NCBI GenBank assembly: GCA_026129385.1 | Contig: JAHCIE010000227.1 | Span: 1-5,731, forward strand | Origin: Anaerolineae bacterium | GTDB lineage: Bacteria > Chloroflexota > Anaerolineae > Epilineales > JAHCIE01 | DNA: 5,731 nt | Reading direction: 5' to 3' | In this document: in pieces, positions 1 through 5,302 of the stretch | How the letters are laid out: each line of letters opens with the position of its first letter | Position numbering within the stretch: position 1 is the first letter of the stretch | Made by a program: the position numbers and the translations under genes | Notes under the pieces: model-generated | Databases searched by the model: none | What the model was told of the DNA's origin: nothing | The model's input: only the letters and a program-made list of their open reading frames with translations

Positions 1-349
1 GCCCGGCGATAGTGTTCACCGAGCAGCCCATATTCAGGTCGAGGATGCTCGGCCCCAGTTCCAGGAGCCGCTCGGCTGCGGCCACCAGGCGATCCTCATC
101 GTTGCCGTAGACCTGGAAGGTCATCGGCCGCTCGCTGGGGTCAAACACCAGCTTGCGGCCCGTCTTCTCCGGCCAGCGGCCACCCTTGAACTCGTCGACG
201 TTGACGAACTCAGTATAGCTCATCGCCGAGCCATTCTCGCGGCAGATGCGGCGGAAAGGCAGGTCGGAAAACCCGTCCATCGGCGCCAGAATCAGGTCGC
301 CGTAGACGGGTATGTCGCGCACGTAGAAGGCAGGCGTCGCGTGGTTCAT
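1..349 (-). CDS. tRNA-dihydrouridine synthase (DUS family), 5' part only
   Basis: Flavoenzymes of this family use FMN and NADPH to reduce specific uridines of tRNA to dihydrouridine in the cytoplasm. The 116 visible residues start MNHATPAFYVRDIPVYGD and show the N-terminal half of the TIM barrel: the FMN-site segment LILAPMDGFSDLPFRRIC near residues 19-36, SAMSYTEFVN, the strand TFQVYGND, and at the edge the active-site motif DLNMGCSVNTIAG, whose Cys (about residue 109) matches the catalytic cysteine of the family. The remaining C-terminal part, including the helical tRNA-binding domain, lies beyond position 1. The ATG at 349-347 is chosen because family similarity begins there. An AAGGGG purine run at 352-357 is only 2 nt away, which is unusually close for a ribosome site. 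It lies 58 nt downstream of the original hicA end on the same strand. The Dus subtype cannot be told from this fragment. Confidence 0.9.
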   Translation of the reverse strand, partial: MNHATPAFYVRDIPVYGDLILAPMDGFSDLPFRRICRENGSAMSYTEFVNVDEFKGGRWPEKTGRKLVFDPSERPMTFQVYGNDEDRLVAAAERLLELGPSILDLNMGCSVNTIAG

Positions 350-407
350 CGCCCCTTAGACGCCCCGCCGCCTGCTGTTCTTATGTCGGCCTAGACAAAC
401 CAATCCA

Positions 408-635
408 TCAAAGCAGACTGGCAAACTCTGCCACGTCCAATCCCGCTTGTCGAATGATGGCACGCAACGTTCCCCGGTCTAGCTAAGCATGGTCAGGCAC
501 GACCACCTGCGCGAAAGGGTCGTCCCGGCGCAGAATGATATGGCTACTCTCGCGCCGCTTTACGTAGAAGCCAGCCCGTTCCAGGGCACGCACACATTCA
601 CGGCCCGAAACACGCGGTAGCCGTCCCTCTCTCAT
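408..635 (-). pseudogene. hicA: HicA-family mRNA interferase toxin with in-frame amber stop
   Basis: HicA toxins are small dsRBD-fold ribonucleases that cleave mRNA and are neutralised by HicB. Reading starts at ATG 635-633 and gives 50 codons (483-635), beginning MREGRLPRVSGRECVRALE and including GFYVKRRESSHIILRR, which holds the catalytic His of the SH-x-ILR motif, then QVVVPDHA. A TAG at 485-483 interrupts it. The same frame continues without any shift as LDRGTLRAIIRQAGLDVAEF and stops at TGA 410-408. This is the normal HicA C-terminal helix, so the gene was about 75 codons and the TAG replaces a residue that is usually Glu (PDH-K-E-LDRGTLR in relatives). As it stands the product lacks its last third and is probably inactive or unstable, unless the amber is read through. 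The start overlaps the hicB stop as ATGA, implying translational coupling; there is no good ribosome site of its own. Confidence 0.85.
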
Positions 636-838
636 ACGGCGACAACCATCGCCTCGAATCGCTCTTCTGGAACAGCCAGGCCATCGTCCTTGAGCGCTGC
701 GACATAGCCCTGGATAGCTTCCCGGATGTTGGCGAGCGCCTCTTCCCGGGTCTTTCCCTGGCTGAGGCACCCCGGCAGGCTGGGGACTTCGGCGATCCAG
801 TAACCGTCTTCGCCTGGATAGAGAATCACCTGACGCAT
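632..838 (-). CDS. hicB: HicB-family antitoxin
   Basis: A 68-residue protein matching the short HicB antitoxin, a partial RNase H-like fold that binds and masks HicA and often represses its own operon. Family marks are the first strand MRQVILYPGEDGYWIAEVP, the very typical turn SLPGCLSQGKTREEALANI at about residues 19-37, then the helix REAIQGYVAALKDDGLAVPE. There is no C-terminal DNA-binding (RHH or HTH) extension, so autoregulation by this protein alone is doubtful. The start ATG at 838-836 is supported by GAGGAG at 844-849, 5 nt upstream. It overlaps the preceding nucleotidyltransferase by 13 nt and the following hicA by 4 nt, so all three are probably co-translated. The gene is intact although its toxin partner carries a stop codon. 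Confidence 0.9.
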   Translation of the reverse strand: MRQVILYPGEDGYWIAEVPSLPGCLSQGKTREEALANIREAIQGYVAALKDDGLAVPEERFEAMVVAV

Positions 839-1149
839 GGGGTCTCCTCAGAGGTAACAACCTCAGGCACAACCGCCTCGGTGAGAACCTGAGCGCGCAT
901 GGTTGGACGGAGCGCATCCCGCGTCACCAGGTCCACGCGCCGCCCCAGAATCTCCTCCAACCGGCGTTGAAGACGCACGAAGTGAAAGAGGCCGACGGGC
1001 CTGCCGAAATCTACCAGCAGGTCCACGTCGCTGTCGGCGCGGGCCAGCCCCTGGGCGGTAGACCCGAAGACAGCAATAGCGGTGACACTAAACTCGTCCA
1101 GCTCGCCTCGATGCTCTCTGAGCAACCGCAAGACCTCATCGCGTTGCAT
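826..1149 (-). CDS. MntA-type minimal nucleotidyltransferase (orphan)
   Basis: A 107-residue protein of the minimal nucleotidyltransferase (MNT) family, DNA polymerase beta fold. In MntA/HepT pairs the MNT protein is the antitoxin and AMPylates the HEPN toxin. Visible here: the N-terminal helix MQRDEVLRLLREHRGELDEF, the catalytic motif FGSTAQGLARADSDVDLLVDF with Gly29-Ser30 and the metal-binding Asp41 and Asp43, and a third acidic position in RRVDLVT (Asp73). All catalytic positions are present, so it should be active. The ATG at 1149 is preferred over an in-frame ATG at 1176 because GGGAG lies 7 nt before it and the family fold begins there. No HEPN (DUF86) gene is next to it: downstream is hicB, with which it overlaps by 13 nt, and upstream is a DUF433-like remnant. 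The C-terminal tail after LTEAV, rich in Val and Glu, looks like run-on sequence. Confidence 0.85.
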   Translation of the reverse strand: MQRDEVLRLLREHRGELDEFSVTAIAVFGSTAQGLARADSDVDLLVDFGRPVGLFHFVRLQRRLEEILGRRVDLVTRDALRPTMRAQVLTEAVVPEVVTSEETPCVR

Positions 1150-1234
1150 CGCTGATCTCCCGTACCGCCTGAACATCCTCGCGCGTCAACCGTGGGTAGG
1201 CGTCCAGTAGACTTTTGAGCGCCAACGGCGCGGT
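1136..1234 (-). pseudogene. possible remnant of a DUF433-type antitoxin C-terminus
   Basis: One frame encodes 32 residues between a TAG at 1237-1235 and a TGA at 1138-1136, with no start codon. The stretch LLDAYPRLTREDVQAVREI resembles the C-terminal helix-turn-helix half of DUF433 proteins, which typically end with (E)ILxxYPxLTxEDIxAAL. DUF433 proteins are small antitoxin-like proteins often paired with PIN-like toxins. The rest of the domain is not visible upstream, where three hairpins begin instead. Its stop overlaps the start of the nucleotidyltransferase gene, a spacing normal for joined operon genes, which argues that a whole gene once stood here. The match rests on about 20 residues recalled from family knowledge and could be chance. 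Confidence 0.45.
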
Positions 1235-1308
1235 CTATAGTAGCCAGGGGCGCTGGCCCTGGTACGCCCAATTGTAGCCCAACCCCCACGAGCGAACAAC
1301 CGCCCGGC

Positions 1309-1329
1309 CCGTCGGATGGAATCCGACGG
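1309..1329. repeat. perfect 9-bp inverted repeat (hairpin 1 of 3)
   Basis: CCGTCGGAT and ATCCGACGG are exact reverse complements separated by GGA. This is a very stable hairpin on either strand. No T-run follows on either side, so it is not a canonical intrinsic terminator. Confidence 0.85.
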
Positions 1330-1340
1330 CTGATACGGCA

Positions 1341-1358
1341 AGCCTGCCGAGGCAGGCT
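1341..1358. repeat. perfect 8-bp inverted repeat (hairpin 2 of 3)
   Basis: AGCCTGCC and GGCAGGCT are exact reverse complements around a 2-nt centre. It lies 11 bp after hairpin 1. With a realistic loop the stem would be 7 bp of mostly GC. It has no T-tract and no coding potential. Confidence 0.85.
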
Positions 1359-1388
1359 GGGACGGGGACGCGGCGACCCGCCCAACGC

Positions 1389-1427
1389 CAACGGCCCCCA
1401 GGGGTCTGAGAACCCCGAGGGCCGTTG
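1389..1427. terminator. large two-part hairpin, candidate terminator without U-tract (hairpin 3 of 3)
   Basis: The outer arms CAACGGCCC (1389-1397) and GGGCCGTTG (1419-1427) pair perfectly over 9 bp. The inner arms GGGGT (1401-1405) and ACCCC (1412-1416) add 5 bp, with small internal bulges of 3 and 2 nt. It begins about 60 nt past the cytochrome stop in the direction of the metal operon, so it is well placed to end that transcript or protect its 3' end. No T-run follows on the minus strand, so intrinsic termination is not assured. The stretch 1240-1488 holds no gene that I can support. Confidence 0.5.
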
Positions 1428-1488
1428 CTGTCCCCCTGGCCCACTGGCATAAACAGCCTTGGCCCACGATGCCTGCCCCCCTTCGGCG

Positions 1489-1914
1489 CTACTCCAGGCT
1501 CTTGATGTAGGCGAGCAGAGCATCGACCGTGCCGCCGGCCGCGATGCGCGCCTTGTGGCGTTCGATGCCCGCCGCCATCACCCCCGCGCTGTACCCCTCC
1601 ACCGTCGCGGCATCGGGTTGGAGAATCGACTGCCGCAGGTAGGCGTCATCCGCCGTGACCTCCCGCCCATCCGCCAGACGCACCGTCGTGCCATACAGGC
1701 CAGCGAGCATGGGGCCAAGTTTCTGGCCGGTCTCGCTCTTGCTCACGGCGTGGCAGGTGAGGCAGCCAAACTCCCTGACCAGCGCGGCCCCCTGATCCGT
1801 CGCATTGGAGGGCCTGGCCGACGCCGACTCGCCGCAGGCGGACAGGCCGAGGCTCGTAAGAAGTAGCATGCCCAGGACGACCAGGCGTGTCGTTAACGCT
1901 GAAGTCACAGCCAT
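1489..1914 (-). CDS. lipoprotein c-type cytochrome, COX2 C-terminal-like
   Basis: A monohaem cytochrome c of 141 residues (139 if the GTG start is used), carrying electrons outside the cytoplasmic membrane. The N-terminus has a hydrophobic stretch (about residues 11-25) ending in the lipobox LSAC with Cys27, so the mature protein should be lipid-anchored. Then come the haem site CLTCH (Cys51, Cys54, His55), LGPMLAGLYG, the segment VTADDAYLRQSILQPDA, GYSAGVM with Met113 as likely distal ligand, and a closing helix ALLAYIKSLE. This order is that of the cytochrome domain fused to caa3 oxidase subunit II, but no CuA domain is present. The usual Pro after the axial Met is replaced by Ala. Start: AAGGAG (1915-1920) abuts the ATG at 1914, whereas a GTG at 1908-1906 lies 6 nt from it, so the GTG may be the true start. 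It follows the ZIP gene by about 13-19 nt, third in the metal operon, and its frame is undamaged. Confidence 0.88.
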   Translation of the reverse strand: MAVTSALTTRLVVLGMLLLTSLGLSACGESASARPSNATDQGAALVREFGCLTCHAVSKSETGQKLGPMLAGLYGTTVRLADGREVTADDAYLRQSILQPDAATVEGYSAGVMAAGIERHKARIAAGGTVDALLAYIKSLE

Positions 1915-1927
1915 CTCCTTCAACCCC

Positions 1928-3129
1928 CTACTTGACCAACACACCCGTGACATACAGCAGTAACATGCCGGCCATAACGCCCGCGAAGGTCAGCAGGGGC
2001 GCGGGCGTCTTCTCGTTGTCACGTAACACCATGCGGCCAATCTCGAACGCCACCTGGAAGATAGCGCCCGCCCCGATCGCCAGGAACAGCGTCGCCGCCA
2101 CCGCCGAGTAGGAGAATCCGCCGATCCACGTGCCCACGATGGCGGGCGCGCCGGCCAGGAGGCCCATCAGGATCAGATGGCGCGGCGACGGGTGGTCGCG
2201 CAGGATGGGGGCAATGATGCCCAACCCTTCGGTGATGTTCTGGATGATAAAGCCAATGACCAGAAACGCGCCCAGCGTCACCGCGCCCACAGCATACGCC
2301 GCGCCAATCGCCAGACCCTCGCCCAGGTTGTGCAGGCCAATTCCTAACGCGATCATGTACGCCAGCGACAACCGTCGCGCCGCGTCGGTGCGCTGAATGC
2401 CCACCTGCCGCGCCGACACGGCCCACAGCAGCAGGAACGCGCCGACGAAGCCCAGCCCGACCAACCCCAGCCCTTGCAGTGGGCTGGCGACCCTGGCGGC
2501 CTGTTCGATGGACTCGGCCAGGCCATCGATGCCCAGGTAGATGAGCAACCCCACGGTCAGCGCCAGGAGGAACATCGCGCGCCGCCCCAGTTGTCGGCGT
2601 GGGCCGGATACCAGCAGTTTTCCAGGGCGATGGGAATGATGCCGACGTAGATGCCAATCAGGGTAAAGCTGAGCAGCATGTTCCCCGACGGCGCGTCGTG
2701 AAAGCGACTGTAATCTGGCCCTCAAAGGCGATGGCGTTGTCGTCAGGAACTTGACCAGGTACGCCTCGCCCTCGACCCAGGGATATTGGAGCCACCGTCG
2801 CCTTGCCCAGGCGTGGAATGACGTGGCTCGGATAGCCGTGGCGGGCCAGACCGAGTCGTTGACGGCAGACGGCCAGGGCCAGCGCCCGGCCCCACTATAT
2901 TCTGAACTTCGGCGCGAATGTAGTCCGGTTCTAGCACGAAACGCTCGATGACCAGGTTCTCCACGCCACGGGCGCTCAGGGTGAGACCGCCACTGGTGGT
3001 GACGAACAGCGATCACCGCGCCCAGCAGCAACAGCGGCAGGACGGCCAGCGCCAGTCGCCAGCGTAGCCGCTGCCGGGGGCGTGCTCGACGCAGTGGGTT
3101 CCGTGCGCCCTTCGGTGGCCCCCGGTCAT
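1928..3129 (-). pseudogene. ZIP-family metal transporter with extracytoplasmic N-terminal domain; 5' half frameshifted
   Basis: ZIP proteins move Zn, Mn or Fe ions into the cytoplasm through an eight-helix bundle. From about 2583 to the TAG at 1930-1928 one clean frame encodes the last seven helices: FLLALTVGLLIYLG, the metal sites LHNLGEGLAIG and IIQNITEGLG in helices 4 and 5, later helices around GTWIGGF and FQVAFEIGRM, and the end LLLYVTGVLVK. Upstream, family sequence continues but jumps frame about eight times: a membrane anchor ALAVLPLLLLGAVIAV, then FVTTSGGLTLSARGVENL, ERFVLEPDYIRAEVQNI, VNDSVWPATAI, IPRLGKATV, YPWVEGEAYLVKFLT, DNAIAFEGQITVAF and LLSFTLIGIYVGIIPIAL (helix 1). The start ATG at 3129-3127 has GGAGG 5 nt before it and lies 17 nt after the oxidase stop. 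The N-terminal domain is predicted to sit outside the membrane. It is either a decayed gene or one with consensus errors. Confidence 0.8.
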
Positions 3130-3146
3130 CGGTTCCTCCGCCTGCT

Positions 3147-4313
3147 TCACGGCTCGACCTCGAAGATGCCATCCAGCCCACCAGGCGAACTCCGTCTTGT
3201 GGGGCGTGGAACAGGTAGCGCCGGGGTATTTATAGCTGAACTCCAGGATACCGCGCTGGCCTGCATCGAAGCATCTGCCCGTGTACTGATGGGGTCAGTT
3301 CGTGCCCGTTGGATACCAGTGGAAGAAATTGCGCAGGTGGAACGAATTACTTGGTCAAACTCCACTGCTGTTGGTGACATAGACGCGAATTCTTCGCCCA
3401 CTCATCTTGATGGGGTTGCGCCTGATAGTAGAAGGTCGGCCCGTTGACCGAGGAAGTCATTTGGTCATCGAAGTCCACATCAAAGCCATGAAGCACCATA
3501 ACCATCTCGCGATCGACCGGCGGCGGCCGCCCTTGGGTCGCAGATGAAGGCCCCATAGAGCGTTCTTGGGCAATGTGGGAGCCAGCGGCATCGTGTGGCA
3601 GTGATATTGGTGCATGCCAAACGGCTCCGTCGAACTCAGCAGGAGAACGTTCCCCGGCAGAACAGACCGAACACGCCATCCATGTTCGCTGGTGAATACT
3701 CGCAGTGCAGCGAGTGCGTGAGCGCGGCATTCGCGAACCGAACCCGCATCAGGTCGCCTTCGGTAGCTCTTAAGAGCGCCGATGCTGCCATTGAATGTCC
3801 AGGCGGGAACATGATCCCCGCTGCCGCCTCCAGGTCGACATCCTGGGCAATGATCGTATACTCGCGCAGGGTGCGGCCATCTGCCGTGTGGCTGACCTTG
3901 CCGTCGAACCGCGTCAAAAACTCCATGACTTCGGCGCAAACCCTTCAGGATTAGCCAGGCGCTGCCGCACATCGCGTCGGGCAGCTCTCCACAGACATGG
4001 GCGTACGCTGCCCGTGGCCGAGCCGGCAGAACGATGCCGCCGCCTACACTTCCCCATCGGTATACGCCGCCGACATGCCCGGCCATGGCGTGGCTGGCGG
4101 CGGGCCGCGTGGCGTCGGTCCCGGCCTGGCGCGACCCGGGAAGCGCTGTGCCGCCAGGGGCCGCGGTGGCCGTGCCCAGGGCAGCGGCCACGAACCGCCG
4201 CCGCGAGACACGCCCACCGCTGGGGCTTCGGCAGGCTGCGCTGCATCCATCTCACCCGTGCCCCGGGCACGCTCCGCGCCCGGTTGGTCGCCCGTCAGAT
4301 CAGGCATAGTCAT
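3147..4313 (-). pseudogene. Tat-exported multicopper oxidase (laccase-like), multiply frameshifted
   Basis: Multicopper oxidases couple one-electron oxidation of a metal or phenol to reduction of O2. Starting at ATG 4313 (or ATG 4307, 8 nt from AAGGG), family sequence can be followed to TGA 3149-3147 only by changing frame about ten times. In order: a twin-arginine signal SRRRFVAAALGTATA, FLTRFDGKVSHTADGRTLRE, MFPAWTFNGSIGA, LLRATEGDLMRVRFANA, HSLHCEYSPANMDGVFG, EPFGMHQYHCHTMPL with the HCH copper motif, REMVMVLHGFDVDFDD, VNGPTFYYQ, NSFHLRNFFHWYPTGTN, QRGILEFSYKYPG, a frame-broken copy of LFHAHKTEFA, and the end GIFEVEP. In the two HxH sites a His is missing: HFHG reads HC, and HLHGN reads HLRN. 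Both are explained by short in-frame deletions. Full length would be about 390 residues, a normal size for the two-domain type. It is first gene of the operon with the ZIP transporter. Confidence 0.75.
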
Positions 4314-4346
4314 AGCCCTTCTAGCCGCCCTATCACCTCAAATCAA

Positions 4347-4371
4347 CTAATTTAGGGCCGCCTAACATTAG
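4347..4371. promoter_or_regulatory. DtxR/IdeR/MntR-like operator box 1, over the -10 and start point
   Basis: Core TTAGGGCCGCCTAA at 4352-4365 is an inverted repeat TTAGG-N4-CCTAA. The dyad extends outward to CTAAT (4347-4351) and ATTAG (4367-4371), with one unpaired base on the right. Against the DtxR consensus as I remember it (TTAGGTTAGCCTAACCTAA), positions 4352-4370 agree at 14 of 19. Its place over the start site is that of a repressor operator. A metal-dependent DtxR-family regulator fits the oxidase and transporter genes it would control; the regulator itself is not in the window. Confidence 0.65.
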
Positions 4372-4398
4372 TGTATCAGGTTTGGCCCATGCTGTCAA
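4370..4398 (-). promoter_or_regulatory. sigma70-type promoter of the metal operon
   Basis: On the minus strand TTGACA (4398-4393) is followed after exactly 17 nt by TACACT (4375-4370), with TG one base upstream of it as in an extended -10. The -35 is a perfect consensus and the -10 matches 4 of 6. Transcription should begin near 4363-4364, about 50 nt before the oxidase start. The dyad at 4347-4371 overlaps both the -10 box and the start point. Confidence 0.75.
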
Positions 4399-4406
4399 GA
4401 GCAAGT

Positions 4407-4420
4407 TTAGGAGCGACTAA
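4407..4420. promoter_or_regulatory. DtxR/IdeR/MntR-like operator box 2, upstream of the -35
   Basis: TTAGGAGCGACTAA repeats the TTAG-N6-CTAA pattern of box 1, with the same flanking T before and C after. It agrees at 12 of 19 positions with the remembered DtxR consensus. It ends 8 bp upstream of the -35 hexamer, so the two boxes bracket the promoter with centres about 55 bp apart. It may give cooperative repression or, by position, activation. Confidence 0.5.
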
Positions 4421-4481
4421 CTCATTTCATACCTATGCTGCGCCGCGAGTTAGTCAGACAATGGTCCCTACTCACATCCTC

Positions 4482-4490
4482 TGCTATAAT
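4482..4490 (+). promoter_or_regulatory. extended -10 promoter of the HipA-like operon, leaderless
   Basis: TGCTATAAT is a perfect extended -10 (TG at 4482-4483, TATAAT at 4485-4490). The hexamer 17 nt upstream, TGGTCC (4462-4467), is a poor -35. Transcription would start at about 4497, only 2 nt before the ATG at 4499. The mRNA should therefore lack a 5' leader, in keeping with the absence of any Shine-Dalgarno sequence before this ATG. Confidence 0.7.
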
Positions 4491-4498
4491 CCCCTGCC

Positions 4499-5302
4499 AT
4501 GACGACTCCCACTCCCGCCGCCCTGCGCACGGTCACGGCGACACGGTACGTGACAGCCTTGCGCGAGGGCGGCTCCCTACCCGGCCTGGTCGAGGCCGAC
4601 GACTACGGCATGTACGTGGTCAAGTTTCGCGGCGCGGGCCAGGGGACAAAGGCCCTCATCGCCGATCTCGTGGTGGGCGAAATTGGCCGCGCCCTGGGCC
4701 TGCTCGTGCCGGAGATGGTTCTCATCGACGTAGACCCCCAACTGGCGCGCAGCGAGCCGGATTACGAGACGCGCGCCCTCTTGCAGGCCAGCCCCGGCCT
4801 GAACCTGGGCATCGACTTCCTACCCGGCTCGATGGGTTTCGACGCTCTGGACCGCCACGAGGTTGACCCGCTGCTGGCGTCCAGGATCGTCTGGTTCGAC
4901 GCCTACGCCACCAACGTGGACCGTACCGCCCGCAACCCCAACATGCTCCACTGGCACAAGCGGCTGTGGCTCATCGACCACGGGGCGGCCCTCTACTTCC
5001 ACCACACCTGGGACGACTACCTCAAGCGCAGCCTGTCGCCGTTCACGCCCATCAAGGACCACGTCCTGCTGCTCGCCGCCCGCGCTCTGCCCGAGGCCGA
5101 GGCCGAGTTGCGCAGCAAGCTCACGCCTGAAGCGTTGGCGGCGATTGTCAACCTCATCCCGGACGCCTGGCTCGGCGATGAGCCGCGCTTCGCCACCCCC
5201 GACGCTCACCGCGCCGCCTACGTCGAGTATCTGCTGCGACGGCTGGAGGCATCGCCCATCTTCGTCGAGGAGGCGCTTCGTGCCCGCTCACCGCGCCTTT
5301 GA
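4499..5302 (+). CDS. HipA-like kinase (HipA_2 type)
   Basis: A 267-residue single-domain protein with the PI3/4-kinase-like fold of HipA kinases, predicted cytoplasmic. Motifs: the nucleotide-binding Lys42 in MYVVKFRGAGQGTKALIAD, the following helix GEIGRALGLLVPEMVL, the catalytic loop FDAYATNVDRTARNPNML (Asn139, Asp141, Arg142, Asn146, Asn148) and the metal-binding LWLIDHGAALYFHH (Asp160). It is shorter than E. coli HipA (about 440 residues) and lacks the N-terminal subdomain. No HipB-like DNA-binding partner is adjacent. It belongs instead to the type found next to DUF3037 proteins, as here, with a 23-nt overlap. The start at 4499 is supported by a strong -10 box ending 8 nt before it, giving a leaderless message. 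Substrate is unknown; HipA itself phosphorylates a glutamyl-tRNA synthetase, but that should not be assumed. The frame is clean and GC-rich throughout. Confidence 0.85.
   Translation: MTTPTPAALRTVTATRYVTALREGGSLPGLVEADDYGMYVVKFRGAGQGTKALIADLVVGEIGRALGLLVPEMVLIDVDPQLARSEPDYETRALLQASPGLNLGIDFLPGSMGFDALDRHEVDPLLASRIVWFDAYATNVDRTARNPNMLHWHKRLWLIDHGAALYFHHTWDDYLKRSLSPFTPIKDHVLLLAARALPEAEAELRSKLTPEALAAIVNLIPDAWLGDEPRFATPDAHRAAYVEYLLRRLEASPIFVEEALRARSPRL
5267..5273 (+). promoter_or_regulatory. Shine-Dalgarno deciding the GTG start of the DUF3037 gene
   Basis: GAGGAGG lies inside the end of the kinase gene, 6 nt before GTG at 5280. This spacing and strength decide the start of the DUF3037 gene, since the open frame itself extends far upstream. 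Confidence 0.8.

Noticed and set aside
483..917. 144-codon minus-strand open frame
   Set aside because: Only its last 50 codons are real (HicA from 635). The part upstream is an alternative frame over hicB and the nucleotidyltransferase, with arginine-rich low-information sequence.
1011..1523. 170-codon minus-strand open frame across the hairpin region
   Set aside because: It crosses the cytochrome end, the hairpins and the nucleotidyltransferase in the wrong frame. It shows no family motif and is a GC-rich shadow.
3636..3926. Programmed frameshifting as explanation for the oxidase frames
   Set aside because: About ten shifts in mixed directions, without slippery sites or conserved stimulatory structure, cannot be programmed.
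3457..4191. 244-codon minus-strand open frame as an independent gene
   Set aside because: Pieces of it are genuine oxidase segments, such as the HCH motif and PAWTFNGS, but the intervening sequence is out-of-frame translation. It is one reading frame of the broken oxidase gene.
3795..4355. 186-codon plus-strand open frame
   Set aside because: It is antisense to the oxidase, extremely rich in Arg, Ala and His, and would run over the operator and promoter. No domain is recognisable.
4863..5279. Upstream extension of the DUF3037 frame
   Set aside because: Ser/Thr/Pro/Arg-rich shadow of the kinase gene; the GTG at 5280 with a strong ribosome site is the start.
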